Below are positions 49,401 to 61,700 of a stretch of DNA of 64,000 bases, piece by piece. Source of the stretch: Oceanisphaera avium (GTDB lineage Bacteria > Pseudomonadota > Gammaproteobacteria > Enterobacterales > Aeromonadaceae); assembly GCF_002157875.1 (NCBI RefSeq), contig NZ_CP021376.1, forward strand, positions 1,895,001 through 1,959,000, read 5' to 3'. How positions within the stretch are numbered: the stretch's first letter is position 1; the number at the start of each line of letters is the position of its first letter. The notes under the pieces were generated by a model. That model did no database searches and was not told the DNA's origin. It worked only from the letters and a program-made list of their open reading frames with translations. Made by a program: the position numbers and the translations under genes.

Positions 49401-49491
49401 GCCTTCAGCGATCAGCTTTAAGCTGTCAGCTAAAGATAAATACGCACAGTGTTGGATTTTAGCTGATCGCTTACGGCTGACAGCTGACGGC
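49401..49491. repeat. 34-bp-arm inverted repeat, TCAGC-rich
   Basis: Arms 49401-49434 and 49458-49491 are inverted copies, 27 of 34 identical, separated by 23 bases. Each arm is itself built of TCAGC units about 7-12 bases apart. It lies between the cysJ promoter and the rpoC terminator and resembles REP-like or small non-autonomous elements. Confidence 0.65.
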
Positions 49492-49513
49492 TTTTTTTTG
49501 CCCTACTAAGGGC

Positions 49514-49543
49514 AAAAAAAAGGCCCCCTTGCGGGAGCCTTTG
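49514..49543 (-). terminator. Terminator of the rpoBC operon
   Basis: On the minus strand AAAGGCTCCC-GCAA-GGGGGCCTTT (one mismatch) followed by eight T. The T run is also one arm of a second palindrome, T8-GCCCT-ACTA-AGGGC-A8 (49492-49520), which could act on either strand. Confidence 0.85.
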
Positions 49544-49575
49544 TTATCAGCGAGTCGAGATTCGTTGCTTATTAC

Positions 49576-52500
49576 TTACTTAGCTGCATTCAACAGATCA
49601 GCCAGATTTTGTTCGGCTTCATCGGCCGAGACAGTTACTGCTTGATCCGGATTACGCTGAGCATTGCGGGTTTGATGGTAAGCAAAGCCCGTACCTGCAG
49701 GAACTAAACGGCCCACAATTACGTTCTCTTTCAGACCACGCAAGTTATCTACCTTGCCAGACACCGCAGCTTCAGTTAGCACGCGAGTGGTTTCCTGGAA
49801 AGACGCCGCCGAGATAAAGGATTCGGTGCTTAACGAGGCCTTAGTGATACCCATCAAGACATGGCGATATTCTACCGGTTGCTTATTCGCAGCAATGAGT
49901 GCGCGGTTAGCTTGGCGAATACGTACCACCTCTGCTTGCTCACCGTTAATGAAGTCGGAATCTCCGGCATTCATAATTTCGGCGCGGCGCAGCATCTGAC
50001 GTACGATAGTTTCAATGTGCTTATCGTTGATCTTAACGCCTTGCAAGCGGTAAACCTCTTGCACTTCGTTAACGATATAGTTAGCAACGGGGCTAATGCC
50101 ACGCAAGCGCAAGATATCGTGGGCAGATTCTGGACCATCGGCCAAGACTTCACCCTTTTCAACTTTCTCACCTTCAAACACGTTCACATGGCGCCATTTG
50201 TGGATCATTTCCTCAAAGGCATCACCACCATCTAACGGCGTAATCACCAAGCGGCGTTTGCCTTTGGTTTCTTTACCGAAAGAAATGGTACCGGAGATTT
50301 CCGCCAAAATGGCCGGCTCCTTCGGTAAACGTGCTTCAAATAAGTCAGCAACTCGTGGCAGACCACCGGTAATATCTTTAGTACCACTGGACTCTTGTGG
50401 GATACGCGCAATCGCATCACCCACGTTTACCACAGCACCATCTTCCAAGCTCACAATAGAGCGACCTGGTAAGAAGTACAGCGCAGATAAGTCAGTACCT
50501 GGAATGATGACGTCATTATTGTTGTCATCAATGAGCTTAACGGTCGGACGTAAGTCTTTACCAGAAGCGGGACGCTCATTCACATCCATCACTACGATAC
50601 TAGACAGACCCGTTAGCTCATCGGTTTGTCGACTAATGGTCACGCCATCAATCATGTCGATAAACTTAACGTGACCGGCTACTTCGGTAACGATAGGGTG
50701 AGTGTGCGGGTCCCAAGTGGCGACCAACTGACCCACTTGAACTTCTTCACCGTCCGCTTTATCCAACAAGGCACCGTAGGGTAGCTTGTGGTTTTCACGA
50801 GTTTGGCCTAGTTCATCGATAATGGTCAGCTCAGAAGAGCGCGACACAATAACGGTTTTGTCTTCATTGTTGGTCACATATTTCGCGTTTAACAGCTTAA
50901 CAGTACCGGCATTTTTCACCTGAATACTGTTTTCTGCGGCCGCTCTCGATGCGGCACCACCAATGTGGAAGGTACGCATCGTTAACTGGGTACCCGGCTC
51001 ACCGATAGATTGAGCAGCGATAACGCCCACCGCTTCACCTTGGTTAACCAAGTGGCCACGAGCCAAATCACGACCGTAACAATGGGCACACACGCCATGG
51101 TCATTGTCACAGGTGATAACCGAGCGCACCATAATGCCATCGACGGAGCTGTCTTCTACCACATCACACCACTTCTCATCGAGCAGGGTGTTACGGGCAA
51201 CCAACACTTCATCTTCGGTACCAGGGCGGATCACATCTTCAGCCACCACTCGGCCTAATACGCGCTCACGTAATGGCTCAACAACGTCACCGCCTTCAAT
51301 CAGGGAAGTAATCCACAGACCGTCGAAAGTGCCACAGTCATCAGAGGTAATCACCAAATCTTGGGCAACGTCTACCAAGCGGCGTGTTAGGTAACCGGAG
51401 TTCGCCGTCTTCAAGGCGGTATCCGCTAGACCCTTACGAGCACCGTGGGTGGAGTTAAAGTACTGAAGTACGTTCAAGCCTTCACGGAAGTTAGCAATGA
51501 TCGGTGTTTCAATGATGGAGCCATCGGGTTTTGCCATCAGGCCACGCATCCCCGCGAGCTGGCGGATCTGGGCGGCACTACCACGAGCACCGGAGTCGGC
51601 CATCATAAAGATACTGTTAAATGAGTCTTGCAGTACTTCATTGCCTTCAGCGTCGATCACCTTATCTTTCGATAAGTTTTCCATCATCGCTTTAGACACG
51701 CGCTCGTTAGCACTGGCCCAAATATCGATAACTTTGTTATAACGCTCACCCGCGGTCACCAGACCAGACTGGAATTGATCTTGGATCTCGGTTACTTCGG
51801 CTTCAGCTTCATCAATGATGTGTTTCTTCGCATCTGGAATCACCATGTCGTTAATACCAACGGACACGCCAGACAGCGTTGCATAATGGAAACCGGTATA
51901 CATCAATTGGTCAGCAAAGATAACGGAGTCTTTCAACCCTAAACGACGGTAACAAGCGTTCAGTAATTTTGAGATCTGCTTCTTACCCATAGGGTGATCG
52001 ATCATGCTAAAAGGTAAGCCCTTTGGCACAATCAAGCTCAAGATAGCGCGACCGATAGTGGTATCACGAATAGACGTGGTTTCGACTTCGGTGCCATCTT
52101 CCATGCGTTCAAAATCCGTAATCCGAATTTTAACTTTAGCATGCAGCTCAGCATGACCACCGCGATAGACCTTTTCCGCTTCTTTAGCGCTGGTTAAGAT
52201 CATGCCTTCACCTTTGGCATTCACTTTATCGCGGGTCATGTAGTACAAACCTAATACCACGTCTTGCGAGGGTACAATAATAGGTTCGCCGTTAGCCGGA
52301 GACAGTATGTTGTTGGTGGACATCATAAGTGCACGCGCTTCAAGCTGTGCTTCTATGGTCAGCGGTACGTGGACCGCCATTTGGTCACCATCAAAGTCGG
52401 CGTTATAGGCCGCACACACGAGTGGGTGCAACTGAATCGCTTTACCTTCGATCAACACTGGCTCAAACGCTTGAATACCCAAACGGTGCAAAGTAGGTGC

Positions 52501-53775
52501 ACGGTTCAGTAATACTGGGTGTTCGCGGATCACGTCATCTAAAACGTCCCACACCACAGCTTCTTCACGCTCAACCATCTTCTTAGCCGCTTTAATGGTA
52601 GTGGCTAAACCACGGCCTTCTAGCTTGCCATAGATAAATGGCTTAAATAACTCGAGGGCCATTTTCTTCGGCAGACCGCACTGATGCAAACGCAAGGTCG
52701 GTCCTACTACGATGACCGAACGACCGGAGTAGTCAACACGCTTACCAAGCAAGTTCTGACGGAAACGACCCTGCTTACCTTTGATCATATCGGCCAAGGA
52801 TTTCAGTGGGCGCTTGTTAGAGCCAGTAATGGCACGACCGCGACGACCGTTATCAAGCAAGGCATCTACAGACTCTTGCAGCATCCGCTTTTCGTTACGC
52901 ACGATAATATCGGGCGCCGCTAAATCCAGCAGACGTTTTAAACGGTTGTTACGGTTGATCACACGACGATATAAATCGTTCAGATCTGAAGTCGCAAAGC
53001 GACCCCCGTCCAGCGGTACTAGCGGACGTAAGTCCGGTGGCAATACTGGCAATACGGTCAGTACCATCCACTCTGGCTTGTTGCCTGAGCCGAAGAAAGC
53101 TTCCATCAGTTTGAAGCGCTTGGTAATTTTCTTACGCTTAGTTTCTGAGTTAGTTTGGCTCAGCTCTTCGCGCATGGCTTCAATTTCAGCACCTAAATCA
53201 ATGGCGCTTAGCAAAGACAGTACCGCTTCGGCACCCATCTTGGCGTCAAATTCATCGCCCCACTCTTCGAGTGCATCTAAATACTGTTCTTCTGACAGCA
53301 TTTGGCCACGCTCAAGACTGGTCATACCCGCTTCGATCACCACAAAGGATTCGAAGTACAGGACGCGCTCGATATCACGCAAGGTCATATCCAGCAATAA
53401 ACCGATACGGCTTGGCAGGGACTTCAAGAACCAGATATGGGCAACAGGGCTGGCTAGCTCAATGTGGCCCATGCGCTCACGGCGCACTTTGGTCTGGGTA
53501 ACTTCAACGCCACATTTTTCGCAGATAACACCACGATGTTTAAGGCGTTTGTACTTACCACACAGACACTCATAGTCCTTGACCGGACCAAAGATCCGAG
53601 CACAGAAAAGGCCGTCACGCTCCGGTTTGAAGGTACGGTAGTTAATGGTCTCAGGCTTTTTGACTTCGCCAAAAGACCAAGAGCGGATCATGTCTGGGGA
53701 GGCCAGACCAATTTTGATCCCATCAAACTCTTCTGTCTTATTCTGCGCTTTCAAAAACTTAAGTAAGTCTTTCAC
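49576..53775 (-). CDS. rpoC: RNA polymerase subunit beta'
   Basis: Catalytic subunit of RNA polymerase, 1399 residues. N-terminal zinc ribbon [20 protein letters not shown] near 70-90, active-site [12 protein letters not shown] near 460, second zinc site ([16 protein letters not shown]) near 890, and bridge/trigger helices ([16 protein letters not shown]). The start is GTG at 53775 with ribosome site CAGGAGAC six bases before, as in E. coli. Follows rpoB by 81 bases. Confidence 0.98.
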   Translation of the reverse strand: MKDLLKFLKAQNKTEEFDGIKIGLASPDMIRSWSFGEVKKPETINYRTFKPERDGLFCARIFGPVKDYECLCGKYKRLKHRGVICEKCGVEVTQTKVRRERMGHIELASPVAHIWFLKSLPSRIGLLLDMTLRDIERVLYFESFVVIEAGMTSLERGQMLSEEQYLDALEEWGDEFDAKMGAEAVLSLLSAIDLGAEIEAMREELSQTNSETKRKKITKRFKLMEAFFGSGNKPEWMVLTVLPVLPPDLRPLVPLDGGRFATSDLNDLYRRVINRNNRLKRLLDLAAPDIIVRNEKRMLQESVDALLDNGRRGRAITGSNKRPLKSLADMIKGKQGRFRQNLLGKRVDYSGRSVIVVGPTLRLHQCGLPKKMALELFKPFIYGKLEGRGLATTIKAAKKMVEREEAVVWDVLDDVIREHPVLLNRAPTLHRLGIQAFEPVLIEGKAIQLHPLVCAAYNADFDGDQMAVHVPLTIEAQLEARALMMSTNNILSPANGEPIIVPSQDVVLGLYYMTRDKVNAKGEGMILTSAKEAEKVYRGGHAELHAKVKIRITDFERMEDGTEVETTSIRDTTIGRAILSLIVPKGLPFSMIDHPMGKKQISKLLNACYRRLGLKDSVIFADQLMYTGFHYATLSGVSVGINDMVIPDAKKHIIDEAEAEVTEIQDQFQSGLVTAGERYNKVIDIWASANERVSKAMMENLSKDKVIDAEGNEVLQDSFNSIFMMADSGARGSAAQIRQLAGMRGLMAKPDGSIIETPIIANFREGLNVLQYFNSTHGARKGLADTALKTANSGYLTRRLVDVAQDLVITSDDCGTFDGLWITSLIEGGDVVEPLRERVLGRVVAEDVIRPGTEDEVLVARNTLLDEKWCDVVEDSSVDGIMVRSVITCDNDHGVCAHCYGRDLARGHLVNQGEAVGVIAAQSIGEPGTQLTMRTFHIGGAASRAAAENSIQVKNAGTVKLLNAKYVTNNEDKTVIVSRSSELTIIDELGQTRENHKLPYGALLDKADGEEVQVGQLVATWDPHTHPIVTEVAGHVKFIDMIDGVTISRQTDELTGLSSIVVMDVNERPASGKDLRPTVKLIDDNNNDVIIPGTDLSALYFLPGRSIVSLEDGAVVNVGDAIARIPQESSGTKDITGGLPRVADLFEARLPKEPAILAEISGTISFGKETKGKRRLVITPLDGGDAFEEMIHKWRHVNVFEGEKVEKGEVLADGPESAHDILRLRGISPVANYIVNEVQEVYRLQGVKINDKHIETIVRQMLRRAEIMNAGDSDFINGEQAEVVRIRQANRALIAANKQPVEYRHVLMGITKASLSTESFISAASFQETTRVLTEAAVSGKVDNLRGLKENVIVGRLVPAGTGFAYHQTRNAQRNPDQAVTVSADEAEQNLADLLNAAK

Positions 53776-53856
53776 GTTAGTCTCCTGTGAGGAGTTCTAC
53801 CTAGGCGCCCTATTTTTAAAAAAAAGGGCGCCGTTATTTCTTCAGCAGTCTGTGCT

Positions 53857-56800
53857 TTAGCTTTCGTCTAATTCGATGTTGATACCGAGCGAGCGAATTT
53901 CTTTCAACAAGACGTTGAAGGACTCGGGCATGCCCGGCTCCATGCGGTGATCACCATCGACGATGTTTTTATACATCTTAGTACGACCGTTAACGTCATC
54001 GGACTTCACCGTCAACATTTCTTGCAAGGTGTAAGCGGCACCATATGCTTCCAGTGCCCACACTTCCATCTCACCGAAACGCTGACCACCAAACTGAGCT
54101 TTACCACCCAGTGGCTGTTGCGTTACCAGACTGTAAGAACCAGTAGAACGGGCGTGCATCTTGTCGTCCACTAAGTGGTTCAACTTCAGCATGTACATAT
54201 AGCCCACGGTCACTGGGCGCTCAAAGGCATTACCAGTACGACCGTCATAGAGCGTGATCTGACCAGAATCTGGCAGATCAGCCAGTAGCAACATGCGCTT
54301 GATTTCGCCTTCATCAGCACCATCAAACGCCGGCGTTGCCATTGGCATGCCGTGGCGCAAGTTATGAGCCAGTGTTTGCACTTCGGCATCAGTAAAGCTA
54401 GAGATATCGACTTTCTGACGAGTACCATCACCCAAGTTATAAACTTCTTGGATAAATTCACGCAAACGAGCGATATCTTGCTGCTCTTTGATCATGCGAT
54501 CGATCTTCTCGCCAATGCCCTTAGCTGCTAAGCCTAAGTGCGTCTCGAGTATCTGACCGATGTTCATCCGCGACGGTACACCCAATGGGTTCAGAACGAT
54601 ATCAACCGGCGTGCCGTGCACGTCGTAAGGCATATCTTCTACTGGAACTATAGTAGAGACCACACCCTTGTTACCGTGACGACCGGCCATCTTATCACCA
54701 GGCTGAATTTGGCGTTTAACGGCCAAGTACACCTTAACGATCTTCAGCACGCCCGGCGCCAAATCATCCCCTTGGGTGATTTTACGACGTTTGTTTTCAA
54801 ACATCTTATCGAAGTCGGCTTTTAGTTCAGCTTGTTGCTCGGCGAGTTGCTCCAGCTCAATTTGCTTAGCTTCGTCATCAATCGCTTGCTCTAACAGCTT
54901 ATTACGATCGATTTTAGCAACTTGCTCAGCAGACATACCGGAGGCAATTAACACACCGCGAGCACGGGCATATACACCGTCTTCAAGGATGCTAAATTCT
55001 TCAGTTAAGTCTTTCTTAGCTTGCTTCAACTGCATGTGCTCAATATCTTGGGCACGCTTGTCTTTTTCTACGCCATCACGGGTAAAGACTTGAACGTCGA
55101 TGACAGTACCAAACACAGAGTTAGGCACACGTAATGACGAGTCTTTCACATCAGAGGCTTTTTCACCGAAGATAGCGCGCAGCAGCTTCTCTTCTGGTGT
55201 GAGCTGGCTTTCACCCTTAGGAGTGACTTTACCCACCAAGATATCGCCAGGACGCATCTCTGCACCCACATAAACGATACCAGACTCATCCAGTTTGCTC
55301 AGCGCAGACTCACCTACGTTAGGGATATCGGCGGTGATCTCTTCTGGACCCAACTTAGTATCACGAGAGATACAAGTGAGTTCTTGAATATGAATGGTGG
55401 TTAAGCGGTCTTGTTCTACCAAACGCTCATTTAATAAGATGGAGTCTTCAAAGTTGTAACCATTCCATGGCATAAAGGCCACGCGCAGGTTCTGACCCAG
55501 AGCGAGTTCGCCCAAGTCAGTAGAAGGACCATCGGCCAGTACGTCGCCACCCAGCACGCGCTCACCTGGCATCACACACGGACGCTGGTTAATACAAGTG
55601 TTCTGGTTAGAACGGGTGTACTTGGTCAGGTTATAGATGTCGATCCCAGCTTCGCCAGGCGTCATCTCTTCTTCGTTAACTTTAACTACAATGCGTGACG
55701 CATCGGCGTAATCGACGATACCACCACGCTTAGCTACCACGGTCACACCTGAGTCGACGGCTACGGCGCGCTCAATACCGGTACCTACTAACGGCTTATC
55801 GGCACGCAGTGTAGGCACAGCTTGGCGTTGCATGTTCGAGCCCATCAAGGCGCGGTTAGCATCATCGTGCTCAAGGAAGGGGATCAGAGATGCTGCAACT
55901 GACACTACCTGCTGTGGGCTCACATCCATGTACTGGATTTGATCCGCGTTCATATAGGTAGCTTCACCTTTATGACGCGAGGCTACCAGCTCATCGATTA
56001 AGCGGTTGTTCTCATCAGAGGCGGCGTTGGCCTGAGCGATCACAAAGTGACCTTCCTCGATAGCAGACAAGTAATCCACTTCATCGGTAATTTGGCCATC
56101 CACCACTTTACGATACGGCGTCTCAAGGAAACCATATTCGTTGGTGCGCGAGTAGCACGCCAGTGAGTTGATCAAACCAATGTTTGGACCTTCCGGCGTT
56201 TCGATAGGACACAAACGACCGTAGTGAGTGGTATGGACGTCTCGAACTTCAAAGCCAGCACGCTCACGAGTCAAACCACCTGGGCCTAATGCAGAAATAC
56301 GACGCTTGTGCGTCACTTCTGATAGCGGGTTGTTTTGATCCATAAACTGCGATAATTGGCTAGAGCCAAAGAACTCTTTCACCGCCGCCGAAATCGGCTT
56401 GGCGTTGATCAAGTCTTGGGGCATTAAGGTATCTAAATCACCTAATGACAAGCGCTCACGCACTGCACGCTCTACGCGCACTAAACCAACACGGAATTGG
56501 TTTTCTGCCATCTCGCCTACCGAGCGAATACGACGGTTACCCAAGTGGTCAATATCATCCACTTCATCATTACCGTTACGGATGTCGATCAAACGCTTCA
56601 TCACATCCACGATATCTGACTTAGTCAGGGTACCCGGACCATCAATCTCATCACGGAACAGACGACGGTTAAATTTCATCCGGCCCACGGTGGAGAGGTC
56701 ATATCTGTCTTCTGAGAAGAATAAGTTCTCAAACAGCGTATCGGCAGCATCACGAGTAGGTGGCTCGCCTGGGCGCATCATGCGATATACTTCAACCAAG

Positions 56801-57885
56801 GCTTCTACACGGTTAGTTGAAGAGTCAATACGCAGTGTCTCAGACATATAAGCGCCGTGATCCAGTTCGTTAGTGAACAAGGTCTCAAACTGCTTAATAC
56901 CGGCCACAGACATATTGGCTAAGGCTTCCAGCGTTAACTCTTGGTTAGCACCAATGATTAGCTCGCCCGTATCGGGATTAACATAATCTTTGGCCACCAC
57001 TTTACCGACGGCATATTCCACCGGTACTTCAATTTTTTCGATGCCGGCTTTTTCTAGCTGACGAATATGGCGCGCAGTAATACGACGACCGGTTTCCACT
57101 AGTACTTCGCCATCAACCAAAATATCAAACGAGGCAGTTTCACCACGTAGACGCTCTGGCTTTAATTCCATCATCATTTTGCCATCGATCACTTCAAAAG
57201 AAGTCATATCGAAGAACATGGCCAAAATTTCTTCGGTCGTGAACTCCAATGCACGCAGCATGATGGATGCAGGTAACTTGCGACGACGGTCGATACGAAC
57301 AAACAAGTTATCTTTGGCATCAAACTCAAAATCGAGCCAGGAACCACGGTAAGGGATCACACGGGCGTTATACAAAACCTTACCTGAAGAGTGGGTTTTG
57401 CCACGGTCGTGATCGAAAAACACACCCGGGCTGCGATGCAGCTGGGAGACTATTACCCGCTCGGTGCCGTTAATAACAAAGGTACCGTTTTCAGTCATGA
57501 GCGGGATTTCGCCCATGTAGACTTCTTGCTCTTTAATGTCTTTGACAGTGCCAGGTGCGGCTTCTCTGTCATACAACACCATGCGCAATTTAACGCGCAG
57601 CGGTGCCGAATAAGTAACACCACGAATTTGACATTCTTGAACGTCAAATACAGGCTCGCCTAAACGGAAACTAACATATTGCAATTCAGCATTGCCAGAA
57701 TAGCTGGCGATGGGGAAAACGCTTCGAAAAGCCGCTTCCAAACCGTGTTCGCCGCGCGGATCTGCTTCAATAAATTGTTTGAAGGAATCAAGCTGGATTG
57801 ATAGCAGGTAAGGCGTGTCCAAGACTTGGTCACGTTTACCGAAGTCCTTACGAATGCGCTTTTTCTCTGTGTAAGAGTAAACCAT
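53857..57885 (-). CDS. rpoB: RNA polymerase subunit beta
   Basis: 1342 residues, the same length as E. coli RpoB. The rifampicin region ([30 protein letters not shown]) is near 510-540 and looks wild type; C-terminal switch and zipper segments [24 protein letters not shown] are present. Preceded by the rplL-rpoB attenuator region. Confidence 0.98.
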   Translation of the reverse strand: MVYSYTEKKRIRKDFGKRDQVLDTPYLLSIQLDSFKQFIEADPRGEHGLEAAFRSVFPIASYSGNAELQYVSFRLGEPVFDVQECQIRGVTYSAPLRVKLRMVLYDREAAPGTVKDIKEQEVYMGEIPLMTENGTFVINGTERVIVSQLHRSPGVFFDHDRGKTHSSGKVLYNARVIPYRGSWLDFEFDAKDNLFVRIDRRRKLPASIMLRALEFTTEEILAMFFDMTSFEVIDGKMMMELKPERLRGETASFDILVDGEVLVETGRRITARHIRQLEKAGIEKIEVPVEYAVGKVVAKDYVNPDTGELIIGANQELTLEALANMSVAGIKQFETLFTNELDHGAYMSETLRIDSSTNRVEALVEVYRMMRPGEPPTRDAADTLFENLFFSEDRYDLSTVGRMKFNRRLFRDEIDGPGTLTKSDIVDVMKRLIDIRNGNDEVDDIDHLGNRRIRSVGEMAENQFRVGLVRVERAVRERLSLGDLDTLMPQDLINAKPISAAVKEFFGSSQLSQFMDQNNPLSEVTHKRRISALGPGGLTRERAGFEVRDVHTTHYGRLCPIETPEGPNIGLINSLACYSRTNEYGFLETPYRKVVDGQITDEVDYLSAIEEGHFVIAQANAASDENNRLIDELVASRHKGEATYMNADQIQYMDVSPQQVVSVAASLIPFLEHDDANRALMGSNMQRQAVPTLRADKPLVGTGIERAVAVDSGVTVVAKRGGIVDYADASRIVVKVNEEEMTPGEAGIDIYNLTKYTRSNQNTCINQRPCVMPGERVLGGDVLADGPSTDLGELALGQNLRVAFMPWNGYNFEDSILLNERLVEQDRLTTIHIQELTCISRDTKLGPEEITADIPNVGESALSKLDESGIVYVGAEMRPGDILVGKVTPKGESQLTPEEKLLRAIFGEKASDVKDSSLRVPNSVFGTVIDVQVFTRDGVEKDKRAQDIEHMQLKQAKKDLTEEFSILEDGVYARARGVLIASGMSAEQVAKIDRNKLLEQAIDDEAKQIELEQLAEQQAELKADFDKMFENKRRKITQGDDLAPGVLKIVKVYLAVKRQIQPGDKMAGRHGNKGVVSTIVPVEDMPYDVHGTPVDIVLNPLGVPSRMNIGQILETHLGLAAKGIGEKIDRMIKEQQDIARLREFIQEVYNLGDGTRQKVDISSFTDAEVQTLAHNLRHGMPMATPAFDGADEGEIKRMLLLADLPDSGQITLYDGRTGNAFERPVTVGYMYMLKLNHLVDDKMHARSTGSYSLVTQQPLGGKAQFGGQRFGEMEVWALEAYGAAYTLQEMLTVKSDDVNGRTKMYKNIVDGDHRMEPGMPESFNVLLKEIRSLGINIELDES

Positions 57886-57917
57886 AGGGTTCCTCAGCTC
57901 GCTGATAAGTGACCCAC

Positions 57918-58016
57918 CTGTCCAAATGGGACAGCTCTAAATAACATCGTTTTTCTAGGACACGGACGTCTCGACAACATCCGATATGTGGTGCTAATAA
58001 GAGGCATAAACGATGT
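57918..58016 (-). promoter_or_regulatory. rplL-rpoB leader with long-range stem
   Basis: AAACGATGT (58008-58016, plus strand) is complementary to ACATCGTTT (57944-57952), closing a stem of about 73 bases in the transcript. A second small hairpin CTGTCC-AAATG-GGACAG lies at 57918-57935. In E. coli this gap contains an RNase III processing site; the same role is inferred here. Confidence 0.45.
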
Positions 58017-58044
58017 GAAAAATCCTCTCATCATACAGCGCAAA

Positions 58045-58074
58045 AGGGCTGGTGAATATATATTCACCAGCCCT
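58045..58074 (-). terminator. Attenuator hairpin between rplL and rpoB
   Basis: Perfect 30-bp palindrome AGGGCTGGTGAATAT/ATATTCACCAGCCCT; on the minus strand it is followed by TTTTG. By analogy with E. coli it partly stops transcription after the ribosomal genes and lowers rpoBC expression. Confidence 0.75.
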
Positions 58075-58110
58075 AGCCTAATTGCTTAGGCCGCTAAGCT
58101 AAAATTCAGC

Positions 58111-58476
58111 TTATTTAAGATCAACAGAAGCACCTGCTTCTTCGAGCTCTTTCTTCAACGCTTCGGCTTCGCCTTTGCTCAGTGCTTCTTTAACAGCACA
58201 AGGAGCAGACTCTACCAAGCCTTTGGCTTCTTTCAGGCCAAGACCGGTTGCAGCACGTACGGCTTTGATTACAGATACTTTGTTGGCGCCGATTTCAGTC
58301 AGCATAACGTCGAATTCAGTCTGCTCTTCAGCAGCGGCACCGGCGTCACCAGCAACAGCAACAGCAGCAGCGGCAGAAACGCCGAACTTCTCTTCCATTG
58401 CTTCGATCAGTTCAACAACTTGCATTACAGACATTTCTGCAACGGCTTCAATGATTTGGTCTTTAGTGATAGACAT
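58111..58476 (-). CDS. rplL: Ribosomal protein L7/L12
   Basis: Stalk protein that recruits translation GTPases; 121 residues as in E. coli. N-terminal dimer domain [17 protein letters not shown], an Ala/Gly-rich hinge (about 37-52), and the C-terminal domain [25 protein letters not shown]. Co-transcribed with rplJ, 54 bases upstream. Confidence 0.98.
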   Translation of the reverse strand: MSITKDQIIEAVAEMSVMQVVELIEAMEEKFGVSAAAAVAVAGDAGAAAEEQTEFDVMLTEIGANKVSVIKAVRAATGLGLKEAKGLVESAPCAVKEALSKGEAEALKKELEEAGASVDLK

Positions 58477-58530
58477 GACTCAAATTCCTAATGTTCTGAA
58501 GTTTGGGGTTATCAAGCAACAAATTGCAGC

Positions 58531-59031
58531 TTAAGCTGCGGCTTGTTTTTGGTCGCGCAAAGCAGCGATAGTACGTACCAGCTTGCCAGCAGAAGCTTCT
58601 TTCATAGTCGCCATCAGCTTTGCAATTGCTTCGTCGTACGTCGGCAGTTTTGCGAGACGGTCAATTTCGGCTGCGGGAATAAAAGCACCCTCGTAAGCCA
58701 GACCTTTTACCTCGAATGCGCTTTGCTCTTTAGCAAAATCTTTGAACAAACGAGCGGCAGCGCCCGGGTGTTCATTAGAGAACGCAATCAGGGTAGGACC
58801 AACGAATACCTCATTAAGGCACTCATAGCTGGTCTCTTTAACTGCAATGCGAGCTAACGTGTTACGAACTACCTTAAGGTAAACTCCGTTATCACGTGCT
58901 TGCTGGCGCAGTTGGGTCATGGCAGCTACAGTAACGCCACGTGCATCGGCTACTACTGCAGACAGGGCGCCCTTGGCAACTTCGTTGACTTCAGCAACTA
59001 TTGCCTTTTTGTCTTCGAGTCTTAATGCCAT
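58531..59031 (-). CDS. rplJ: Ribosomal protein L10
   Basis: Stalk base protein binding 23S rRNA and L7/L12 dimers; 166 residues. Starts [19 protein letters not shown]; contains [16 protein letters not shown] and the C-terminal L12-binding helix. Ribosome site CCAGGAG before the ATG. L10-L12 represses its own operon through the leader. Confidence 0.98.
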   Translation of the reverse strand: MALRLEDKKAIVAEVNEVAKGALSAVVADARGVTVAAMTQLRQQARDNGVYLKVVRNTLARIAVKETSYECLNEVFVGPTLIAFSNEHPGAAARLFKDFAKEQSAFEVKGLAYEGAFIPAAEIDRLAKLPTYDEAIAKLMATMKEASAGKLVRTIAALRDQKQAAA

Positions 59032-59245
59032 TGGCTAAACTCCTGGATCTACCTGGGAAAACCCCAGATTAAACACACGCCTCTGTCAATTCAGAGACAC
59101 CAAGATGACAGATTCCAGAAGAAAAAATCTTTTCTAACTGGGTCCCGGCACCATCTACGCTGGAACATTAAGACGTTAACGTCTCCAGCGGTCTTGGACG
59201 GGAGTCGAAGCCCCCAACCAAATCACAAGGCGCAAAATACTACGT
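59032..59245 (-). promoter_or_regulatory. L10 leader (rplJ autoregulatory region)
   Basis: The 237-base gap between rplA and rplJ shows several stems on the minus strand, including GAGACGTTAACGTCT and CTCTGAATTGACAGAG-type pairing just before rplJ. Position and size match the ribosomal L10 leader, where L10-L12 binds and blocks translation. Exact boundaries are not fixed by eye. Confidence 0.6.
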
Positions 59246-59268
59246 GAGTCGTTGCGCCTTGTAAATGC

Positions 59269-59970
59269 TTATTTCTTTTCGTCTAGGCTTGCTTGATCAA
59301 TGGCAACACCGGCACCCATAGTGGTAGACAGGGTTACTTTCTTGATGAAGACACCTTTAGAAGTCGCAGGCTTAGCACGCTTCAATGCAACTAACAGCGC
59401 TTCTAAGTTACCTTTCAGCTTCTCAACGGTAAAATCAACCTTACCGATAGTGGTGTGGATGATACCGTTCTTATCGTTACGATAGCGAACCTGACCGGCT
59501 TTAGCATTCTTAACGGCTTCAGCAACGTTAGGGGTAACTGTGCCTACTTTAGGGTTAGGCATTAAACCGCGTGGGCCTAATACTTGACCTAATTGACCTA
59601 CTACGCGCATCGCATCAGGAGAAGCGATAACCACGTCGAAGTTCATTTCGCCTGCTTTAATTTGCTCGGCCAGATCTTCCATGCCAACCAATTCAGCGCC
59701 GGCTTCTTTAGCGGCTTCGGCGTTTGCGCCTTGAGCAAATACAGCAACACGCACATCACGACCCGTACCGTTTGGCAACACAGTGGCGCCACGGACGTTT
59801 TGGTCTGATTTACGTGCATCAATACCGAGGTTAACAGCAACGTCTACGCTTTCTACAAACTTAGCAGTGGCCAATTCTTGTAACAGAGTAACGGCTTCGT
59901 TGATGTCGTAATCTTTAGTGCTTTCTACGCGGTCACGGATAACACGCATACGCTTAGTTAATTTAGCCAT
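59269..59970 (-). CDS. rplA: Ribosomal protein L1
   Basis: L1-stalk protein and translational repressor of its own operon; 233 residues from ATG 59970 ([16 protein letters not shown]). Signature [22 protein letters not shown] and [24 protein letters not shown]. The longer open frame to 60048 lies inside rplK and is rejected. It starts four bases after the rplK stop. Confidence 0.98.
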   Translation of the reverse strand: MAKLTKRMRVIRDRVESTKDYDINEAVTLLQELATAKFVESVDVAVNLGIDARKSDQNVRGATVLPNGTGRDVRVAVFAQGANAEAAKEAGAELVGMEDLAEQIKAGEMNFDVVIASPDAMRVVGQLGQVLGPRGLMPNPKVGTVTPNVAEAVKNAKAGQVRYRNDKNGIIHTTIGKVDFTVEKLKGNLEALLVALKRAKPATSKGVFIKKVTLSTTMGAGVAIDQASLDEKK

Positions 59971-59974
59971 CGTC

Positions 59975-60403
59975 TTAACCCTCCACTGCCAGGCCCATGG
60001 ACCGAGCAGTACCTTCGATTGTACGAACGCGGGCATCAACATCGGCACCGGTCATGTCTTTTTCTTTGATCTCAGCAATTTCTTCTAACTGAGCGCGGGT
60101 CACAGTGCCCACTTTATCAGTGTTAGGCTTCGCCGAGCCAGACTTAGTGCCGGCTGCCTTCAACAACAAGTACGCCGCAGGCGGAGTCTTAGTTTCGAAG
60201 GTGAAAGAACGGTCGCTGTACACAGTAATGATTACTGGGATTGGCGAGCCTTTTTCTAGGCTTTCTGTACGAGCGTTAAACGCCTTACAGAATTCCATGA
60301 TGTTAACGCCGTGCTGACCCAGAGCGGGACCAACCGGAGGACTTGGGTTTGCTGCACCGGCTGCAACTTGCAGCTTGATGTAGGCTTGGACTTTCTTAGC
60401 CAT
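59975..60403 (-). CDS. rplK: Ribosomal protein L11
   Basis: GTPase-centre protein needed for stringent response through RelA; 142 residues. Typical sequence [37 protein letters not shown] and a C-terminal rRNA-binding domain ending [12 protein letters not shown]. First gene after its own promoter, 127 bases from nusG. Confidence 0.98.
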   Translation of the reverse strand: MAKKVQAYIKLQVAAGAANPSPPVGPALGQHGVNIMEFCKAFNARTESLEKGSPIPVIITVYSDRSFTFETKTPPAAYLLLKAAGTKSGSAKPNTDKVGTVTRAQLEEIAEIKEKDMTGADVDARVRTIEGTARSMGLAVEG

Positions 60404-60481
60404 TGAGATTACCTCGTTATTGGGTGATAGCGCCGTTGAGCATGGCTCAAAATCGGCTCCCCTGTATTAAAAGGGCGGCAA

Positions 60482-60510
60482 ATTCTAGTACTATTTACTG
60501 CCACTCGCAA
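60482..60510 (-). promoter_or_regulatory. rplK (L11 operon) promoter
   Basis: Minus strand -35 TTGCGA (60510-60505), 17-bp spacer, -10 TAGAAT (60487-60482), followed by a GC-rich discriminator (TTGCCGCCC), as expected for stringently controlled ribosomal promoters. Confidence 0.75.
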
Positions 60511-60530
60511 GTGCTATGAGCAAATTTTAA

Positions 60531-61079
60531 TCAGGACTTTTCAACCTGACCAAACTCCAGCTCAACCGGAGTAGAGCGACCAAAAATCATTACCGATACC
60601 TTGATGCGGCTCTTCTCATAATCGACCGACTCCACCACGCCGTTAAAGTCGGCAAACGGACCTTCAGACACTCGTACCAGTTCACCGGGTTCAAACAGTG
60701 TTTTTGGTTTTGGCTTATCAATCGCATCTTGCAGACGATTTAAGATCAAGTCTGCTTCTTTATCAGAAATAGGCGCGGGACGCTCAGGCGTGCCGCCAAT
60801 AAAGCCCATCACTCGTGGAATGCTGCGCACTAAATGCCATGAAGCATCGTTCATCTGCATTTGTACCAATACGTAGCCTGGGAAAAACTTGCGCTCACTT
60901 TTGCGCTTTTGCCCAGCGCGCATTTCCACTACTTCTTCAGTTGGCACCAAAATTTCGCCAAACTGATCTTCCATTTCATTTAGCCGGATATGTTCGATAA
61001 GCGATTTCTGAACGCGGCCTTCGTATCCGGAAAACGCTTGGATCACGTACCAACGCATTCTTTGTTCTGGTTCAGACAT
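60531..61079 (-). CDS. nusG: Transcription elongation factor NusG
   Basis: Housekeeping NusG of 182 residues, linking RNA polymerase with Rho or ribosomal S10. NGN domain [21 protein letters not shown] and [16 protein letters not shown] domain [30 protein letters not shown]. Paired with secE (9 bases between), as in most bacteria. RfaH at 7795 is its specialised paralogue. Confidence 0.98.
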   Translation of the reverse strand: MSEPEQRMRWYVIQAFSGYEGRVQKSLIEHIRLNEMEDQFGEILVPTEEVVEMRAGQKRKSERKFFPGYVLVQMQMNDASWHLVRSIPRVMGFIGGTPERPAPISDKEADLILNRLQDAIDKPKPKTLFEPGELVRVSEGPFADFNGVVESVDYEKSRIKVSVMIFGRSTPVELEFGQVEKS

Positions 61080-61088
61080 GGTTAATCC

Positions 61089-61460
61089 TTATACTCCGGT
61101 GACCAGATTGACCAGCCATACTAGCAAGCCATCCAGCATAAACAGAAACAGGCCCACCACAGCGGTGACAGCCAGTACAATCAGGGTAGTTTGGATAGCT
61201 TCTTGGCGGTTAGGCCACACTACTTTGCGCATTTCCAGACGAGATTCTTTAGCAAAGGCAACGGTGTTTTTGCCTTTGTTAGTTTGGTAAGCCAGCAAAC
61301 CAGCTACGCCTAAGGCAACCACCACGGCTGCGGCACGAATGGCCACCGACAGCTCGCTATAAAGAGAGTTAGCCACCACAGCAGCTACTAAAATAATAAA
61401 CACTAGTCCCCATAACAGGGAATCTTTGGCCCCGCTTTGGCTCTCAATATTTGCACTCAT
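61089..61460 (-). CDS. secE: Preprotein translocase subunit SecE
   Basis: Inner-membrane clamp around SecY; 123 residues with three transmembrane helices (about 15-32, 37-57, 93-115) and the conserved amphipathic SRLEMRKVVWPNRQEAIQTT before the last helix. The three-helix form is the enteric type. Lies between tRNA-Trp and nusG. Confidence 0.96.
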   Translation of the reverse strand: MSANIESQSGAKDSLLWGLVFIILVAAVVANSLYSELSVAIRAAAVVVALGVAGLLAYQTNKGKNTVAFAKESRLEMRKVVWPNRQEAIQTTLIVLAVTAVVGLFLFMLDGLLVWLVNLVTGV

Positions 61461-61523
61461 AAGGCTACCTGTCTAAAACTTGGGTCCATGTCGGACGCGA
61501 AGACCCCGCTATTGCGAGGTATA

Positions 61524-61600
61524 TGGCAGGGGCGGAGGGACTCGAACCCCCAGCCGTCGGTTTTGGAGACCGCCGTTCTACCAATTGGAACTACGCCCCT
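61524..61600 (-). tRNA. tRNA-Trp (CCA)
   Basis: 77 bases with encoded CCA. Acceptor AGGGGCG/CGCCCCT, T-loop GGTTCGAGTCC, anticodon CCA in CTCCAAA. It has its own promoter upstream and precedes secE. Confidence 0.97.
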
Positions 61601-61618
61601 ATACACAATAAGGGCGGC

Positions 61619-61647
61619 ATTATAAGGGCTTTTGGTTGGGATTGTAA
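61619..61647 (-). promoter_or_regulatory. Promoter for tRNA-Trp-secE-nusG
   Basis: Minus strand -35 TTACAA (61647-61642), spacer 17, -10 TATAAT (61624-61619), then GCCGCCC, a GC-rich discriminator typical of stringent control. Confidence 0.8.
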
Positions 61648-61700
61648 GCGTAATTATTCGCTGATTTATAACCAGCCGTAGTGGATTTAGTAAGAGATCG

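Noticed and set aside
49754..53766. Many open frames on the plus strand opposite rpoC (up to 264 codons)
   Set aside because: They are antisense to a conserved essential gene, overlap each other, and show no family motif; they follow from codon bias of rpoC.
53947..57663. Open frames opposite rpoB
   Set aside because: Same reason as for rpoC; no ribosome sites or recognisable domains.
58045..58074. 30-bp perfect palindrome considered as a protein-binding operator or recombination site
   Set aside because: Its place between rplL and rpoB and the following T run fit the known attenuator of this operon.
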